From assembly GCF_003150835.1 (NCBI RefSeq), contig NZ_CP029479.1, positions 1,550,001-1,614,000 of the forward strand: a stretch of 64,000 bases of DNA. Direction: 5' to 3'. Of the stretch, positions 28,353-36,084 are shown in pieces. How positions within the stretch are numbered: position 1 is the first letter of the stretch; each line of letters begins with the position of its first letter. This stretch comes from Phenylobacterium parvum (GTDB taxonomy: Bacteria; Pseudomonadota; Alphaproteobacteria; Caulobacterales; Caulobacteraceae). Both the position numbers and the translations under genes were made by a program. Below the pieces are notes generated by a model. That model had not been told where the DNA came from. It saw nothing but the letters and a program-made list of their open reading frames with translations, and searched no databases.

Positions 28353-28943
28353 TTGGAGCCTGGAGCCCTACTCCGTCCTGCTTACCTCTTCTCCCGTGAT
28401 GAGGTTCTCGGATCGGATTGCCCGGTTCCCAGGGATCGTGGGGTCTATGCTTGGTGGTTTCGTGAGCCGCCCCCGCAGGTCCTGACGTCGGGATGCCTTG
28501 TGATGGATGGCTTAACCCTTCTCTACATTGGCATCTCACCGAAGAATGAGACGAGCCGGCAGACGCTTCGTTCTCGCCTCAGGTATCATTTTTCGGGGAA
28601 CGCCGAGGGATCAACCCTGCGCCTCTCGCTGGGGGTTCTTCTAGAGGATCTGAGCGGTTTCCCGCTTCGCAGGGTCGGAAGCGGCAGGCGAATGACTCTG
28701 ACGCACCTTGGCGAACAATGGCTCGACAGGTGGCTTCAGGAGAACGCGCGGGTTAGCTGGGTGACAGACCGGCTCCCATGGGCTCTTGAGAAGGAACTGC
28801 TTGAGCGCGTCCCTGTTCCGCTCAACCTGCAGGGAAACGAACACCATCCGTTCTTCGAAGTTCTCAGCGAGCGGCGGCGACTCGCAAAGACGGCGGCGCG
28901 CTTATCCGCGATCGCAGCTGAAGGAAATCAGAGCAGATCCTGA
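28353..28943 (+). CDS. GIY-YIG nuclease-domain protein of low GC content
   Basis: The 196-residue protein starts at TTG 28353 (no better start is in frame). All five GIY-YIG elements are readable: RGVYAWWF (Gly30-Val31-Tyr32), LLYIGIS (Tyr58-Ile59-Gly60), an arginine helix TLRSRLRYHF (Arg73/Arg75), a glutamate helix WALEKELLERV (Glu146/Glu148), and PLNLQGN with a late Asn. No other domain is present, so I cannot say whether it cuts DNA during repair or against invaders. Sampled lines have 52-58% GC against roughly 70% around it, and codon use differs (more A/T third positions), a sign of recent transfer. Confidence 0.75.
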   Translation: MEPGALLRPAYLFSRDEVLGSDCPVPRDRGVYAWWFREPPPQVLTSGCLVMDGLTLLYIGISPKNETSRQTLRSRLRYHFSGNAEGSTLRLSLGVLLEDLSGFPLRRVGSGRRMTLTHLGEQWLDRWLQENARVSWVTDRLPWALEKELLERVPVPLNLQGNEHHPFFEVLSERRRLAKTAARLSAIAAEGNQSRS

Positions 28944-28976
28944 TCCGACGGCGGCGCTGACCTCAGTCAGTCTCCG

Positions 28977-29315
28977 TCAGCGCGGCGTCGTGCAGCGGCG
29001 CTCGATTTCCTTGTTGATCAGGGCGCGCTTGTCGTTCTGGCTCATGTCGGCGACGCCAGCCAACGGGATGCCGAAAGGACCAAGCAGCAGGCCCAGACCG
29101 ACGCCGGTTCCCATTCGAGAGAGTGTCTTGTCATCGTACTTCAGGGCGATGTTCCTGGCGTCGAGGCACTCCTGCGAGGAATACTTCGGGTCACGCTCGT
29201 CCAGATTCGAGATCGTCTTCTGCGGGGTAGAGGCGCAGGCACCCAGGGCCGTGGCGGCCACCAAAGCGGCGGCAAGCGCCTTGGGCGGACGGCGGTTGTT
29301 CTGATGGTTGGTCAT
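28977..29315 (-). CDS. Small putative lipoprotein
   Basis: From ATG 29315 the protein has 112 residues. It has a signal peptide ending in a lipobox (VAATALGACASTP), so the Cys should be lipidated and the protein anchored in the envelope. The rest has a glycine-rich hydrophobic stretch (GTGVGLGLLLGPFGIPLAG) and ends in a polar helix with Cys. I do not recognise a family or a function. It faces the GIY-YIG gene (33 bases between stops). Confidence 0.75.
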   Translation of the reverse strand: MTNHQNNRRPPKALAAALVAATALGACASTPQKTISNLDERDPKYSSQECLDARNIALKYDDKTLSRMGTGVGLGLLLGPFGIPLAGVADMSQNDKRALINKEIERRCTTPR

Positions 29316-29479
29316 GCCCGGATGTCTCCCCTCTGGTATGTTGACGGGGCAGACTTTCGGGTCAGTCGGCGCGGGGATCAACCCCCCGCCCCATCAGACC
29401 GATGGCGTGCGCCGGGATGGCGCTACGCCGCTCCATCAAATGTCCGGCTTCGGTTCCGGTTGACAGGCCCGGAAGTCAG

Positions 29480-29980
29480 ATGAACCTTACCGCAATGCCG
29501 CGCGGCGACAGACTTCCAGATGATCTCCGCTTCGAACTGGACGATCTCTCCCGCCAGCCGGTCCGGGACCTGGTGGCCCGTCACCTGGCCGGCATGCATG
29601 CCCAGAGTCCACCGGAGAGCGTCCATGCCCTCGCCCTCGAAGGGCTGAGGGATCCCGCCATCCGGTTCTGGAGCGTCTGGAAGGGCGAGGACCTCGCCGG
29701 CATGGGCGCGCTTCGCCGGATCGACGCGGGGAACGGAGAGATCAAGTCGATGCGGGTGGCGGACGCCTTCCTGGGCCAGGGCGTTGGCCGGGCCATCCTG
29801 GATCACATCCTTTCAGAGGCCCGGGGCCTGGGCCTTGCGGTGCTCTGGCTTGAGACCGGCTCGGTTGAAGGCTTCATTCCGGCCCGCACGCTGTACGCGA
29901 GCGTCGGGTTCACGACCTGCGGGCCCTTCGACACCTATGGCCCCGATCCCTTCAGCGTCTTCATGACCCTCAGGCTCTGA
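29480..29980 (+). CDS. GNAT-family N-acetyltransferase
   Basis: From ATG 29480 (GGAAG 5-9 bases upstream) the protein has 166 residues. The GNAT motif A is IKSMRVADAFLGQGVGRAIL with the acetyl-CoA loop GQGVGR, and motif B is around LYASVGFTTCGPFDTY. It resembles PhnO/YedL-type acetyltransferases; acceptor unknown. An in-frame ATG at 29402 adds 26 non-conserved residues. Confidence 0.85.
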   Translation: MNLTAMPRGDRLPDDLRFELDDLSRQPVRDLVARHLAGMHAQSPPESVHALALEGLRDPAIRFWSVWKGEDLAGMGALRRIDAGNGEIKSMRVADAFLGQGVGRAILDHILSEARGLGLAVLWLETGSVEGFIPARTLYASVGFTTCGPFDTYGPDPFSVFMTLRL

Positions 29981-29983
29981 GGC

Positions 29984-30724
29984 TCAGCGCCAGTACCAGT
30001 AGCGCCACAACTCGGTGAAACCGGCGGCGCGGTAGAGCCGACGGGCCGGGTTTCCGGCCTCCACCTGCAGCACCAGTTCCTTCAGCCCCCAAGCGGCGGC
30101 CTCGCGCGCGAAGGCCGCGAGGATGCGGCCCGCGTGACCCTGCCCCCTCTGGTCGGGCGCGGTGCGCATGCCATGGATCCCGCCTACACCCCCGGCGCGG
30201 GACAGGACACCGACCGCAAGGGTCCGGTCGCCTTCGCGAACGGCGGCGTATCGTGCGCCGGGAGAGCGCGACAACTGGGCCACGCGTCGGGCGCCCTCAT
30301 CCGCATCGAAGCCCGGTCCGCAGAAGGTCGCCGCCCAGTCTTCGTCCGGCGCCGCCAGCAGGACCGGCCAGGGTCCCCTGACCCCGGGGTTGGCGAAGCT
30401 GGAGACCACCCCGGACCCGGCGGTCATCATCCAGGTCGGCTCTGAGGGACGATAGCCCGCCTCGGCGAGGCACCGGATCACGGGAGACAGGGGGGCGAGG
30501 TCCGGAACCCGGAAGGACGCCGGCAGGCCCTCGACGGCGTAGGCCTCTACCAGGGCCGGGGTCACCGGCGGCGGCGGTTCGTGCGCGAGGGGCGCCGCAG
30601 AGCGTGCGCGGCCCATGGGCCCGTCGTCGAGGCCCAGAATCCAGCCGTCCCGCTCCACCACCCGGCGCGGCGCAACGCCTGCGACGGTCGCGCGCTCGAG
30701 CCGGGCAACGTCGTCGGCCTCCAC
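29984..30724 (-). CDS. GNAT-family N-acetyltransferase
   Basis: The 246-residue protein has its GNAT fold in the C-terminal half: IHGMRTAPDQRGQGHAGRI with acetyl-CoA loop RGQGHA, then LVLQVEAGNPARRLYRAAGF and a WRYWYW tail. The N-terminal half is a degenerate acetyltransferase-like domain, as in two-domain family members. GTG 30724 starts two bases after the smpB stop, so the pair is probably co-transcribed. Substrate unknown. Confidence 0.82.
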   Translation of the reverse strand: MEADDVARLERATVAGVAPRRVVERDGWILGLDDGPMGRARSAAPLAHEPPPPVTPALVEAYAVEGLPASFRVPDLAPLSPVIRCLAEAGYRPSEPTWMMTAGSGVVSSFANPGVRGPWPVLLAAPDEDWAATFCGPGFDADEGARRVAQLSRSPGARYAAVREGDRTLAVGVLSRAGGVGGIHGMRTAPDQRGQGHAGRILAAFAREAAAWGLKELVLQVEAGNPARRLYRAAGFTELWRYWYWR

Positions 30725-30725
30725 C

Positions 30726-31178
30726 TCAGCCCTTGTCCCGCAGCAGCCGGGCCTTGTCCCTCTGCCAGTCCCGCTCGGCGGAGGTCTCGCGCTTGTCGTG
30801 CAGCTTCTTGCCCTTGGCCAGGGCCAGCTCCAGCTTGGCCAGGCCCTTGTCGTTCCAATAGAGCTTGGTCGGGATCAGGGTCCGGCCCTCGCGTTGGACC
30901 GCGCCGATCAGGCTGTCCAGCTGCTTGCGGTGGAGCAGCAGCTTCCGGTGACGCCGGGGCTCATGGTTGAAGCGGTTGGCCTGGGCGTAGGGCGGGATGT
31001 CGGCGTTGATCAGGTAGATGTCCCGCCCCTCCACCGCCGCATAGGACTCGGCGATATTGGCCCGGCCGTTGCGCAGGGACTTCACTTCCGTCCCCGTCAG
31101 GGCGAGGCCCGCCTCGAAGGTCTCTTCCAGGAAATAGTCGAAACGCGCGCGGCGGTTTTCGGCGATGAGCTTGGACAT
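30726..31178 (-). CDS. smpB: SsrA-binding protein SmpB
   Basis: The 150-residue protein delivers tmRNA to stalled ribosomes. Signatures: [20 protein letters not shown] near the start, [28 protein letters not shown], and a basic tail ([20 protein letters not shown]). No ssrA gene was recognised in the window. dapA lies 11 bases upstream on the same strand. Confidence 0.96.
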   Translation of the reverse strand: MSKLIAENRRARFDYFLEETFEAGLALTGTEVKSLRNGRANIAESYAAVEGRDIYLINADIPPYAQANRFNHEPRRHRKLLLHRKQLDSLIGAVQREGRTLIPTKLYWNDKGLAKLELALAKGKKLHDKRETSAERDWQRDKARLLRDKG

Positions 31179-31189
31179 GGCGGGGGGCG

Positions 31190-32074
31190 TCAGGCGACGC
31201 CGACCTCGGCGAGGGCGGCGTCCACCTCCCGGCGGGAAGCCTCGGAGGCCGGAGTGATGGGCAGGCGGGCGGTTTCCTCGCAGAGGCCCAGCCGCGAAAG
31301 GGCGTACTTGGTCGGCGCCGGCGAGGCGTCGGTGAAGAGGGCCCGATGCAGGCGCAGGAGGCCATCCTGCCAGTTGCGCGCCGCCTCCCAGTCCCCCGAC
31401 AGGGCGGCTTCGTAGAAGGCCGCCACCTGCCTGGGCGCCACATTGGCCGACACCGAGATGCAGCCGTGGCCGCCATGAGCCATGTAGCCGAGGGCGGTGG
31501 GGTCATCACCCGACAGCATGACCCAGTCGGCGCCGCAGGTAATGCGCTGCTGGGTGGCCCGGACGAGATCGCCCGTGGCGTCCTTCACCCCGACGATGTT
31601 CGGCAGGACGCTCAGCCGGGCCAGGGTCGCGTCCGAGATATCGACGCTGGTCCGGGCAGGGACATTGTAGACCAGCACCGGCAGCTGGACCGCCTCGTTG
31701 ATGGCGGCGTAGTGGGCGTAGAGCCCCTCCTGGCTGGGCCGGTTGTAGTAGGGCGTCACCACCAGGGCGGCGTCGGCGCCGATCTGCTTGGCGTGGCGGA
31801 CGAGTTCAATGGCCTCGGCGGTGGAGTTCGACCCGGCGCCGGCGATCACGGGCACACGGCCAGCTGCGGTCTGCACCGCGAGCTCGACCACCCGGCGGTG
31901 CTCGTCATGGCTGAGGGTGGCCGTCTCCCCGGTCGTACCGACGGGCACGAGCCCGTGCACACCGCCCTCGATCTGGCGCTCCACCAGCCGGATGAAGGCG
32001 TCTTCATCGACCTCGCCCCCCCGGAAGGGAGTCACGAGGGCCGGGAACACGCCCCTGAACAAGGGATCGGACAT
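31190..32074 (-). CDS. dapA: 4-hydroxy-tetrahydrodipicolinate synthase
   Basis: From ATG 32074 the 294-residue protein is a DapA-type TIM barrel for lysine and diaminopimelate synthesis. Thr47-Thr48 (PVGTTGET), Tyr136 (VYNVPART) and the Schiff-base Lys164 ([10 protein letters not shown]) are all present. The upstream extension in the open frame (20 residues) does not match the family. It shares a divergent region with the lytic transglycosylase gene, so cell-wall precursor synthesis and wall turnover lie back to back. Confidence 0.96.
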   Translation of the reverse strand: MSDPLFRGVFPALVTPFRGGEVDEDAFIRLVERQIEGGVHGLVPVGTTGETATLSHDEHRRVVELAVQTAAGRVPVIAGAGSNSTAEAIELVRHAKQIGADAALVVTPYYNRPSQEGLYAHYAAINEAVQLPVLVYNVPARTSVDISDATLARLSVLPNIVGVKDATGDLVRATQQRITCGADWVMLSGDDPTALGYMAHGGHGCISVSANVAPRQVAAFYEAALSGDWEAARNWQDGLLRLHRALFTDASPAPTKYALSRLGLCEETARLPITPASEASRREVDAALAEVGVA

Positions 32075-32104
32075 GGGATGCAGAATACCGTAAGAACGCG
32101 CCGC

Positions 32105-32163
32105 CGGTTGCGGCAGGAGGTCGGGCACGGACAATATGGCCGACAGCCCCCCCGCCGCAACCG
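32105..32163. promoter_or_regulatory. Ten-base perfect dyad in the dapA/transglycosylase divergent region
   Basis: CGGTTGCGGC at 32105-32114 and GCCGCAACCG at 32154-32163 are exact inverted complements 39 bases apart. Within the gap lies the only AT-rich run here, ACAATAT at 32131-32137, which could be part of a -10 element. The site sits between the divergent starts of dapA (32074) and the transglycosylase (32203). It could bind a dimeric regulator, form a stem in a transcript, or be chance. A regulatory role is inference. Confidence 0.35.
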
Positions 32164-32202
32164 ATTGAGTCGGGGTTCTGAGACGCCGCTGGCGGAGTGC
32201 GT

Positions 32203-34373
32203 ATGCTGGAGCGAAGGGTGAAGAGCATTGTCACGGCCGGACTGGTCGTGGGTTTCGCCGTTGCGCCGGTCGCCTCGGCGGCCCAGGTCGCCCCGGCAGG
32301 CCCGCCGCCGGCCTCTCCCGCCATGGAGGCGCCTCGATCCGCCGGTGCGGAAGCTGCACCACCGACAGTGGTCGTCCCGCCTGTGCCCGCGGCCCCGCGC
32401 TACACGTCGATCTCGAACGCCGACGCTGACGCCCTCCAGGAACTGATCGGCGACGCCCGCCGCGGCGACGTCAACGGCGGGCGGGACGCCATGGCGCGGA
32501 TTTCCGAACCCTCGGCCCGGCGGCTCGGCCTTTGGCTGCTGCTGGACACCAACGGCCCCAGCATGGGCTTCGCAGAGGTGGACAGGTCGCTCCGCGACAT
32601 GGCCGACTGGCCCCGGCCGGCCCGCCGGCGGCTGGCCGCCGAGCGGCTGATCGCGACCTCTGGGCTGACGCCGCGCCAGGTTATCGCCTGGTTCGGCCGC
32701 GAGGCCCCCGCCACCCCCGAGGGGTCATGGCCCTGGCCTCGGCCCTGCGCGGCGTCGGCGACAACCGGGCAGCGGCGGACCTGATCCGGCGGACCTGGCG
32801 CGGCAAGCCCTTCGACCTCGACGACCAGCGGGCCATGATGTCCAGGTTCGGCGACGTCCTCAGCGTGGACGACCACATCCGCCGGGCTGACATGTTGCTG
32901 TTTGGCGCCCAGGGACCGGCGGCGCGCGACCTGATTCCCCTCCTGCCGGAGGACCAGCAGGCCCTCGCCCAGGCCCGCATCGCCTTCCGCCAGAAGTCGC
33001 CGACGGCCCTGGCCCTGGCGAACGCCCTTCCCCCCTCGGTGGCCGCTGCACCGGGCCTGGCCTTCGAGAAGGCGGCGCATTACCGCCGGGCGGGCCTGGA
33101 CCAGCTGGCGCGGGCCGAACTCGTCCGGTTCCCTCGTGAGGTCTGGTCCGACGAGATGGGAACCCGCATCTGGGACGAACGCTACCAGCTGACCCTGTCG
33201 GCCCTGCGCAACGGTGATTCCCGGGCGGCCTACGAGGCGGCCGCCAACACCGGCCTGCAGACCGGCGCCGACGCGGTGGAGGCCGAGTTCTACGCAGGCT
33301 GGATCGCCCTGACCCGGCTGAAGGATCCGGCCCGGGCCGAGGCCCACTTCAAGCACATCGACCGGGTGGGCACCTCACCCATCACCCTGGCGCGGGGCCT
33401 CTACTGGCGGGGCCGGGCCGTGGAGGCCCTGGCGGGCGTCGACGCCGCCGATGTCTTCTACCAGGCCGCCGCCCGGCACCGGACCACCTTCTATGGCCAG
33501 CTCGCCGCCGAACGCGCCGGCTACGCCCGGCTCGACCTGGGCAAGGACCCCGCCACCGGCCCCCGCGAGCGGGCCCGCTTCGAGGCCAAGGACACCACCC
33601 GGGCCGCGCGAATCCTCTACGAGACCGGGAACCGGGACCTCTTCCGCAACTTCGTCCTGGGCCTGGACGACGTGCTCGACAGCGACGCCGACCAGGCCAT
33701 GCTGGTCGACCTGGTGCGGGGCTACGGGGACCGGGACACCTCGATGAAGGTCGTCCGTGCGGCGGCCCAACGCGGCTTCATCCTGCCCGACCGCGGCTAT
33801 CCCGTCCGCACCCCGCCAGAGGTTTCCAACGCCCCCGAGCCGGCGCTCGTCCTGTCCATCACCCGGCAGGAAAGCGGGTTCGACCCCCTGGTGCGGTCCG
33901 GTGTCGGCGCCCGGGGCATGATGCAGCTCATGCCCGCCACGGCCGCGGCGACGGCACGACGCATGGGGGTCCCCTACGCCCCCTCCATGCTGGACGAGCC
34001 CGACTACAACATGCGCCTGGGTTCCACCTACCTGGGCAGCCTGATCTCCACCTTCGGCGGCTCCTACGTCATGGCGGTGGCGGGCTACAACGCCGGGCCG
34101 GGTCGCTCCACCCAGTGGGCTGGATTCTGCGGCGATCCGCGTTCGGCCAACGTCGATCCCATCGACTACATCGAGTGCATTCCCTTTTCGGAGACCCGCA
34201 ACTACGTCATGCGGGTCATGGAGGCCGTGGCGGTCTACCGGGCCAAGGCGCGGGGCGGATCGACGCCCCTGACCCTGACCGACGACCTGAGGCGCGGCGT
34301 CTACACCCCCCGGGCGTCCCAGCCGACGCCCCAGCCGACGCCCGTCCCGACCCCGCCGGAGCCTGCGAGATGA
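32203..34373 (+). pseudogene. Lytic murein transglycosylase (Slt type) with a one-base frameshift
   Basis: Two frames join to one Slt-like protein of about 723 residues. The first (from ATG 32203, GGCGGA 6-12 bases upstream) gives a signal peptide and the start of the helical superhelix up to about 32724. The second carries the rest and the catalytic domain: ITRQESGFDP with the catalytic Glu, GARGMMQLMPATA, MRLGSTYLGSL and AGYNAGPGRS. The break falls at the four-G run 32721-32724 (GAGGGGTCATGG): one more G would give PEGVMALASAL in frame. A sequencing error in a G homopolymer is the simplest reason; a true null or -1 slippage are alternatives. The enzyme would cleave peptidoglycan in the periplasm. 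Confidence 0.85.
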
Positions 34374-35284
34374 GCACCGCCCGGAACCCGCCTGGCCCCG
34401 CCGTCGACACAGAGCCGACCCTGCTGCGGACGGTGGGCTGGTCGGACTACGACCTCGTCGACTCCGGCCGCGGCCGCAAGCTTGAGCGCTACGGCCACCG
34501 CATGGTCGTGCGGCCAGAGCCCCAGTGCCTCTGGTCGCCAGGACTGGCGGCCTCCGAATGGAGCACGGCGGACGCCGTCTTCGACCCCGCAGACGAGGAG
34601 GACTCCGGTCGCTGGAGGTTCCGCGACGCGCCCATCGAGCCCTGGGTCTCCGGCTGGGGCGCCGTGCGCTTCCGGGGCCGCTTCACCCCCTTCCGTCACC
34701 TGGCCTTCTTTCCCGAGCAGGCCGCCAACTGGGAGTGGCTGGACCAGACGGTCCGCGCCGCAGGCCGTCCACTCAACATACTGAATCTCTTTGGTTACAC
34801 CGGCGTCGCCAGCCTGGTCTGCGCCGCCGCCGGCGCCCAGGTCACCCATGTGGACGCCTCCCGCAAGGCGATCGGCTGGGCCCGCGAGAACGCGGCCCTC
34901 TCCGGCCTGGAGGACCGCCCGATCCGCTGGATCTGCGAGGACGCCCGCAAGTATGTCCAGCGCGAGATCCGCCGGGGCGTGAAGTACGACGCCATCATCC
35001 TGGATCCGCCCAAGTACGGCCGCGGTCCGGATGGCGAGGTCTGGCGCCTGTTCGACGACCTGCCCGACCTGGCCGGGATGTGCGCCGAGCTCCTGACGGC
35101 TGACGCCCGATTCCTCCTGCTCAACGCCTATGCCGAGCGCATCTCGGGCGCCGCCCTGGCGGGACTTCTGGCCGACCGGCTGGAAGGGCGCTCCGGGACC
35201 ATCTCCTGGGGCGAGCTCGTCCTGGTGGAAAGCGCCCGCCAGCGCGAGATCGGCATGAGCTTCTACGCCCGCTGGACCGCATGA
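34370..35284 (+). CDS. Class I SAM-dependent RNA methyltransferase (RlmI-like)
   Basis: From ATG 34370, which overlaps the transglycosylase stop (ATGA), the protein has 304 residues. The Rossmann methyltransferase core shows LNILNLFGYTGVASLVCAAA (SAM loop), THVDASRKAIGWARENA and the NPPY-like catalytic loop LDPPKYGRGP. This is the COG1092-type fold of 23S rRNA cytosine methyltransferases but lacks the N-terminal PUA domain of RlmI. The target base is unknown. It is coupled to the next methyltransferase by another ATGA overlap. Confidence 0.87.
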   Translation: MSTARNPPGPAVDTEPTLLRTVGWSDYDLVDSGRGRKLERYGHRMVVRPEPQCLWSPGLAASEWSTADAVFDPADEEDSGRWRFRDAPIEPWVSGWGAVRFRGRFTPFRHLAFFPEQAANWEWLDQTVRAAGRPLNILNLFGYTGVASLVCAAAGAQVTHVDASRKAIGWARENAALSGLEDRPIRWICEDARKYVQREIRRGVKYDAIILDPPKYGRGPDGEVWRLFDDLPDLAGMCAELLTADARFLLLNAYAERISGAALAGLLADRLEGRSGTISWGELVLVESARQREIGMSFYARWTA

Positions 35285-36078
35285 CGGCCGCGCCCCGCCA
35301 GGTCACCTCCCTGACCAATCCCCTGGTCAAGGCGGTCCGCGCCCTGCACCTGCGCAAGGCCCGGGACGAGACCGGCCAGTTCGTCGCGGAAGGCTTGAAG
35401 TTTGTCATTGAAGCCCTTGAACTCGGTCGATTTCCGGAGATCCTTCTCCACGGGCCCGAAGCTGCGGGACACCCCCTGCTCGAGCGCGCCGTCAAGGCGA
35501 CCCTGGGCGCGGGCGGCCAGGCCGTGGAGGTCACCCGGGACATCCTCGCCAAGGTCTCACGGCGCGAGAATCCGCAGGCGGTGATCGGCGTCTTCCGCCA
35601 AGCCTTCACCGACCTCGAAGCCCTCGACCCCTCCGCCGCATCAGGCTGGGTCGCCCTGCACCGGGTGCGCGACCCGGGCAATCTGGGCACGGTGATCCGC
35701 ACCGCGGACGCCGCCGGCTGCGGGGCTGTGATCCTGGTGGGCGAGTGCTGCGACCCCTATTCCGTGGAGGCCGTGCGGGCGACCATGGGCTCCATCTTCG
35801 CCCTGCCGATCGTCTGCGCGGACGAGGGCGAGTTCGCCGCCTGGCGGGCCCGCTGGCCGGGCTCGGTGGTGGGAACCCTCCTGTCCGCGACCGTCTCCCA
35901 CGCCGAGGCCGCCTATCGCCGTCCGACCCTGGTCCTGCTGGGCAACGAGCAGCAGGGCCTGCCGCCCGACATGGCCGCCCTCTGCGACGTCAACGTCAAG
36001 ATCCCCATGCGCGGCCGGGCGGACAGCCTGAACCTGTCGGTGGCGGCCGGCATCATGATCTACGCTGTAACGGCCTGA
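35281..36078 (+). CDS. TrmH/SpoU-family RNA 2'-O-methyltransferase
   Basis: The 265-residue protein has an N-terminal substrate-binding domain (SLTNPLVKAVRALHLRKAR) and the SpoU knot: LHRVRDPGNLGTVIRTADAA, LLGNEQQGLPPDM and IPMRGRADSLNLSVAAGIM. It methylates 2'-OH groups of rRNA or tRNA. The ATG overlaps the stop of the upstream methyltransferase by four bases, so two RNA-modifying enzymes are translationally coupled. It is convergent with hrpB (6 bases between stops). Confidence 0.93.
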   Translation: MTAAPRQVTSLTNPLVKAVRALHLRKARDETGQFVAEGLKFVIEALELGRFPEILLHGPEAAGHPLLERAVKATLGAGGQAVEVTRDILAKVSRRENPQAVIGVFRQAFTDLEALDPSAASGWVALHRVRDPGNLGTVIRTADAAGCGAVILVGECCDPYSVEAVRATMGSIFALPIVCADEGEFAAWRARWPGSVVGTLLSATVSHAEAAYRRPTLVLLGNEQQGLPPDMAALCDVNVKIPMRGRADSLNLSVAAGIMIYAVTA

Positions 36079-36084
36079 TCTTCC

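Noticed and set aside
29369..29390. GCGGGG/CCCCGC stem between the lipoprotein and acetyltransferase genes
   Set aside because: Only 6 bp in a GC-rich gap; expected by chance and not placed for termination of either divergent gene.
32197..34373. Two separate genes in place of one transglycosylase
   Set aside because: The first frame ends in non-homologous text right after the G run and the second begins with Arg/Gly/Pro-rich text before it; together they give one continuous Slt protein.
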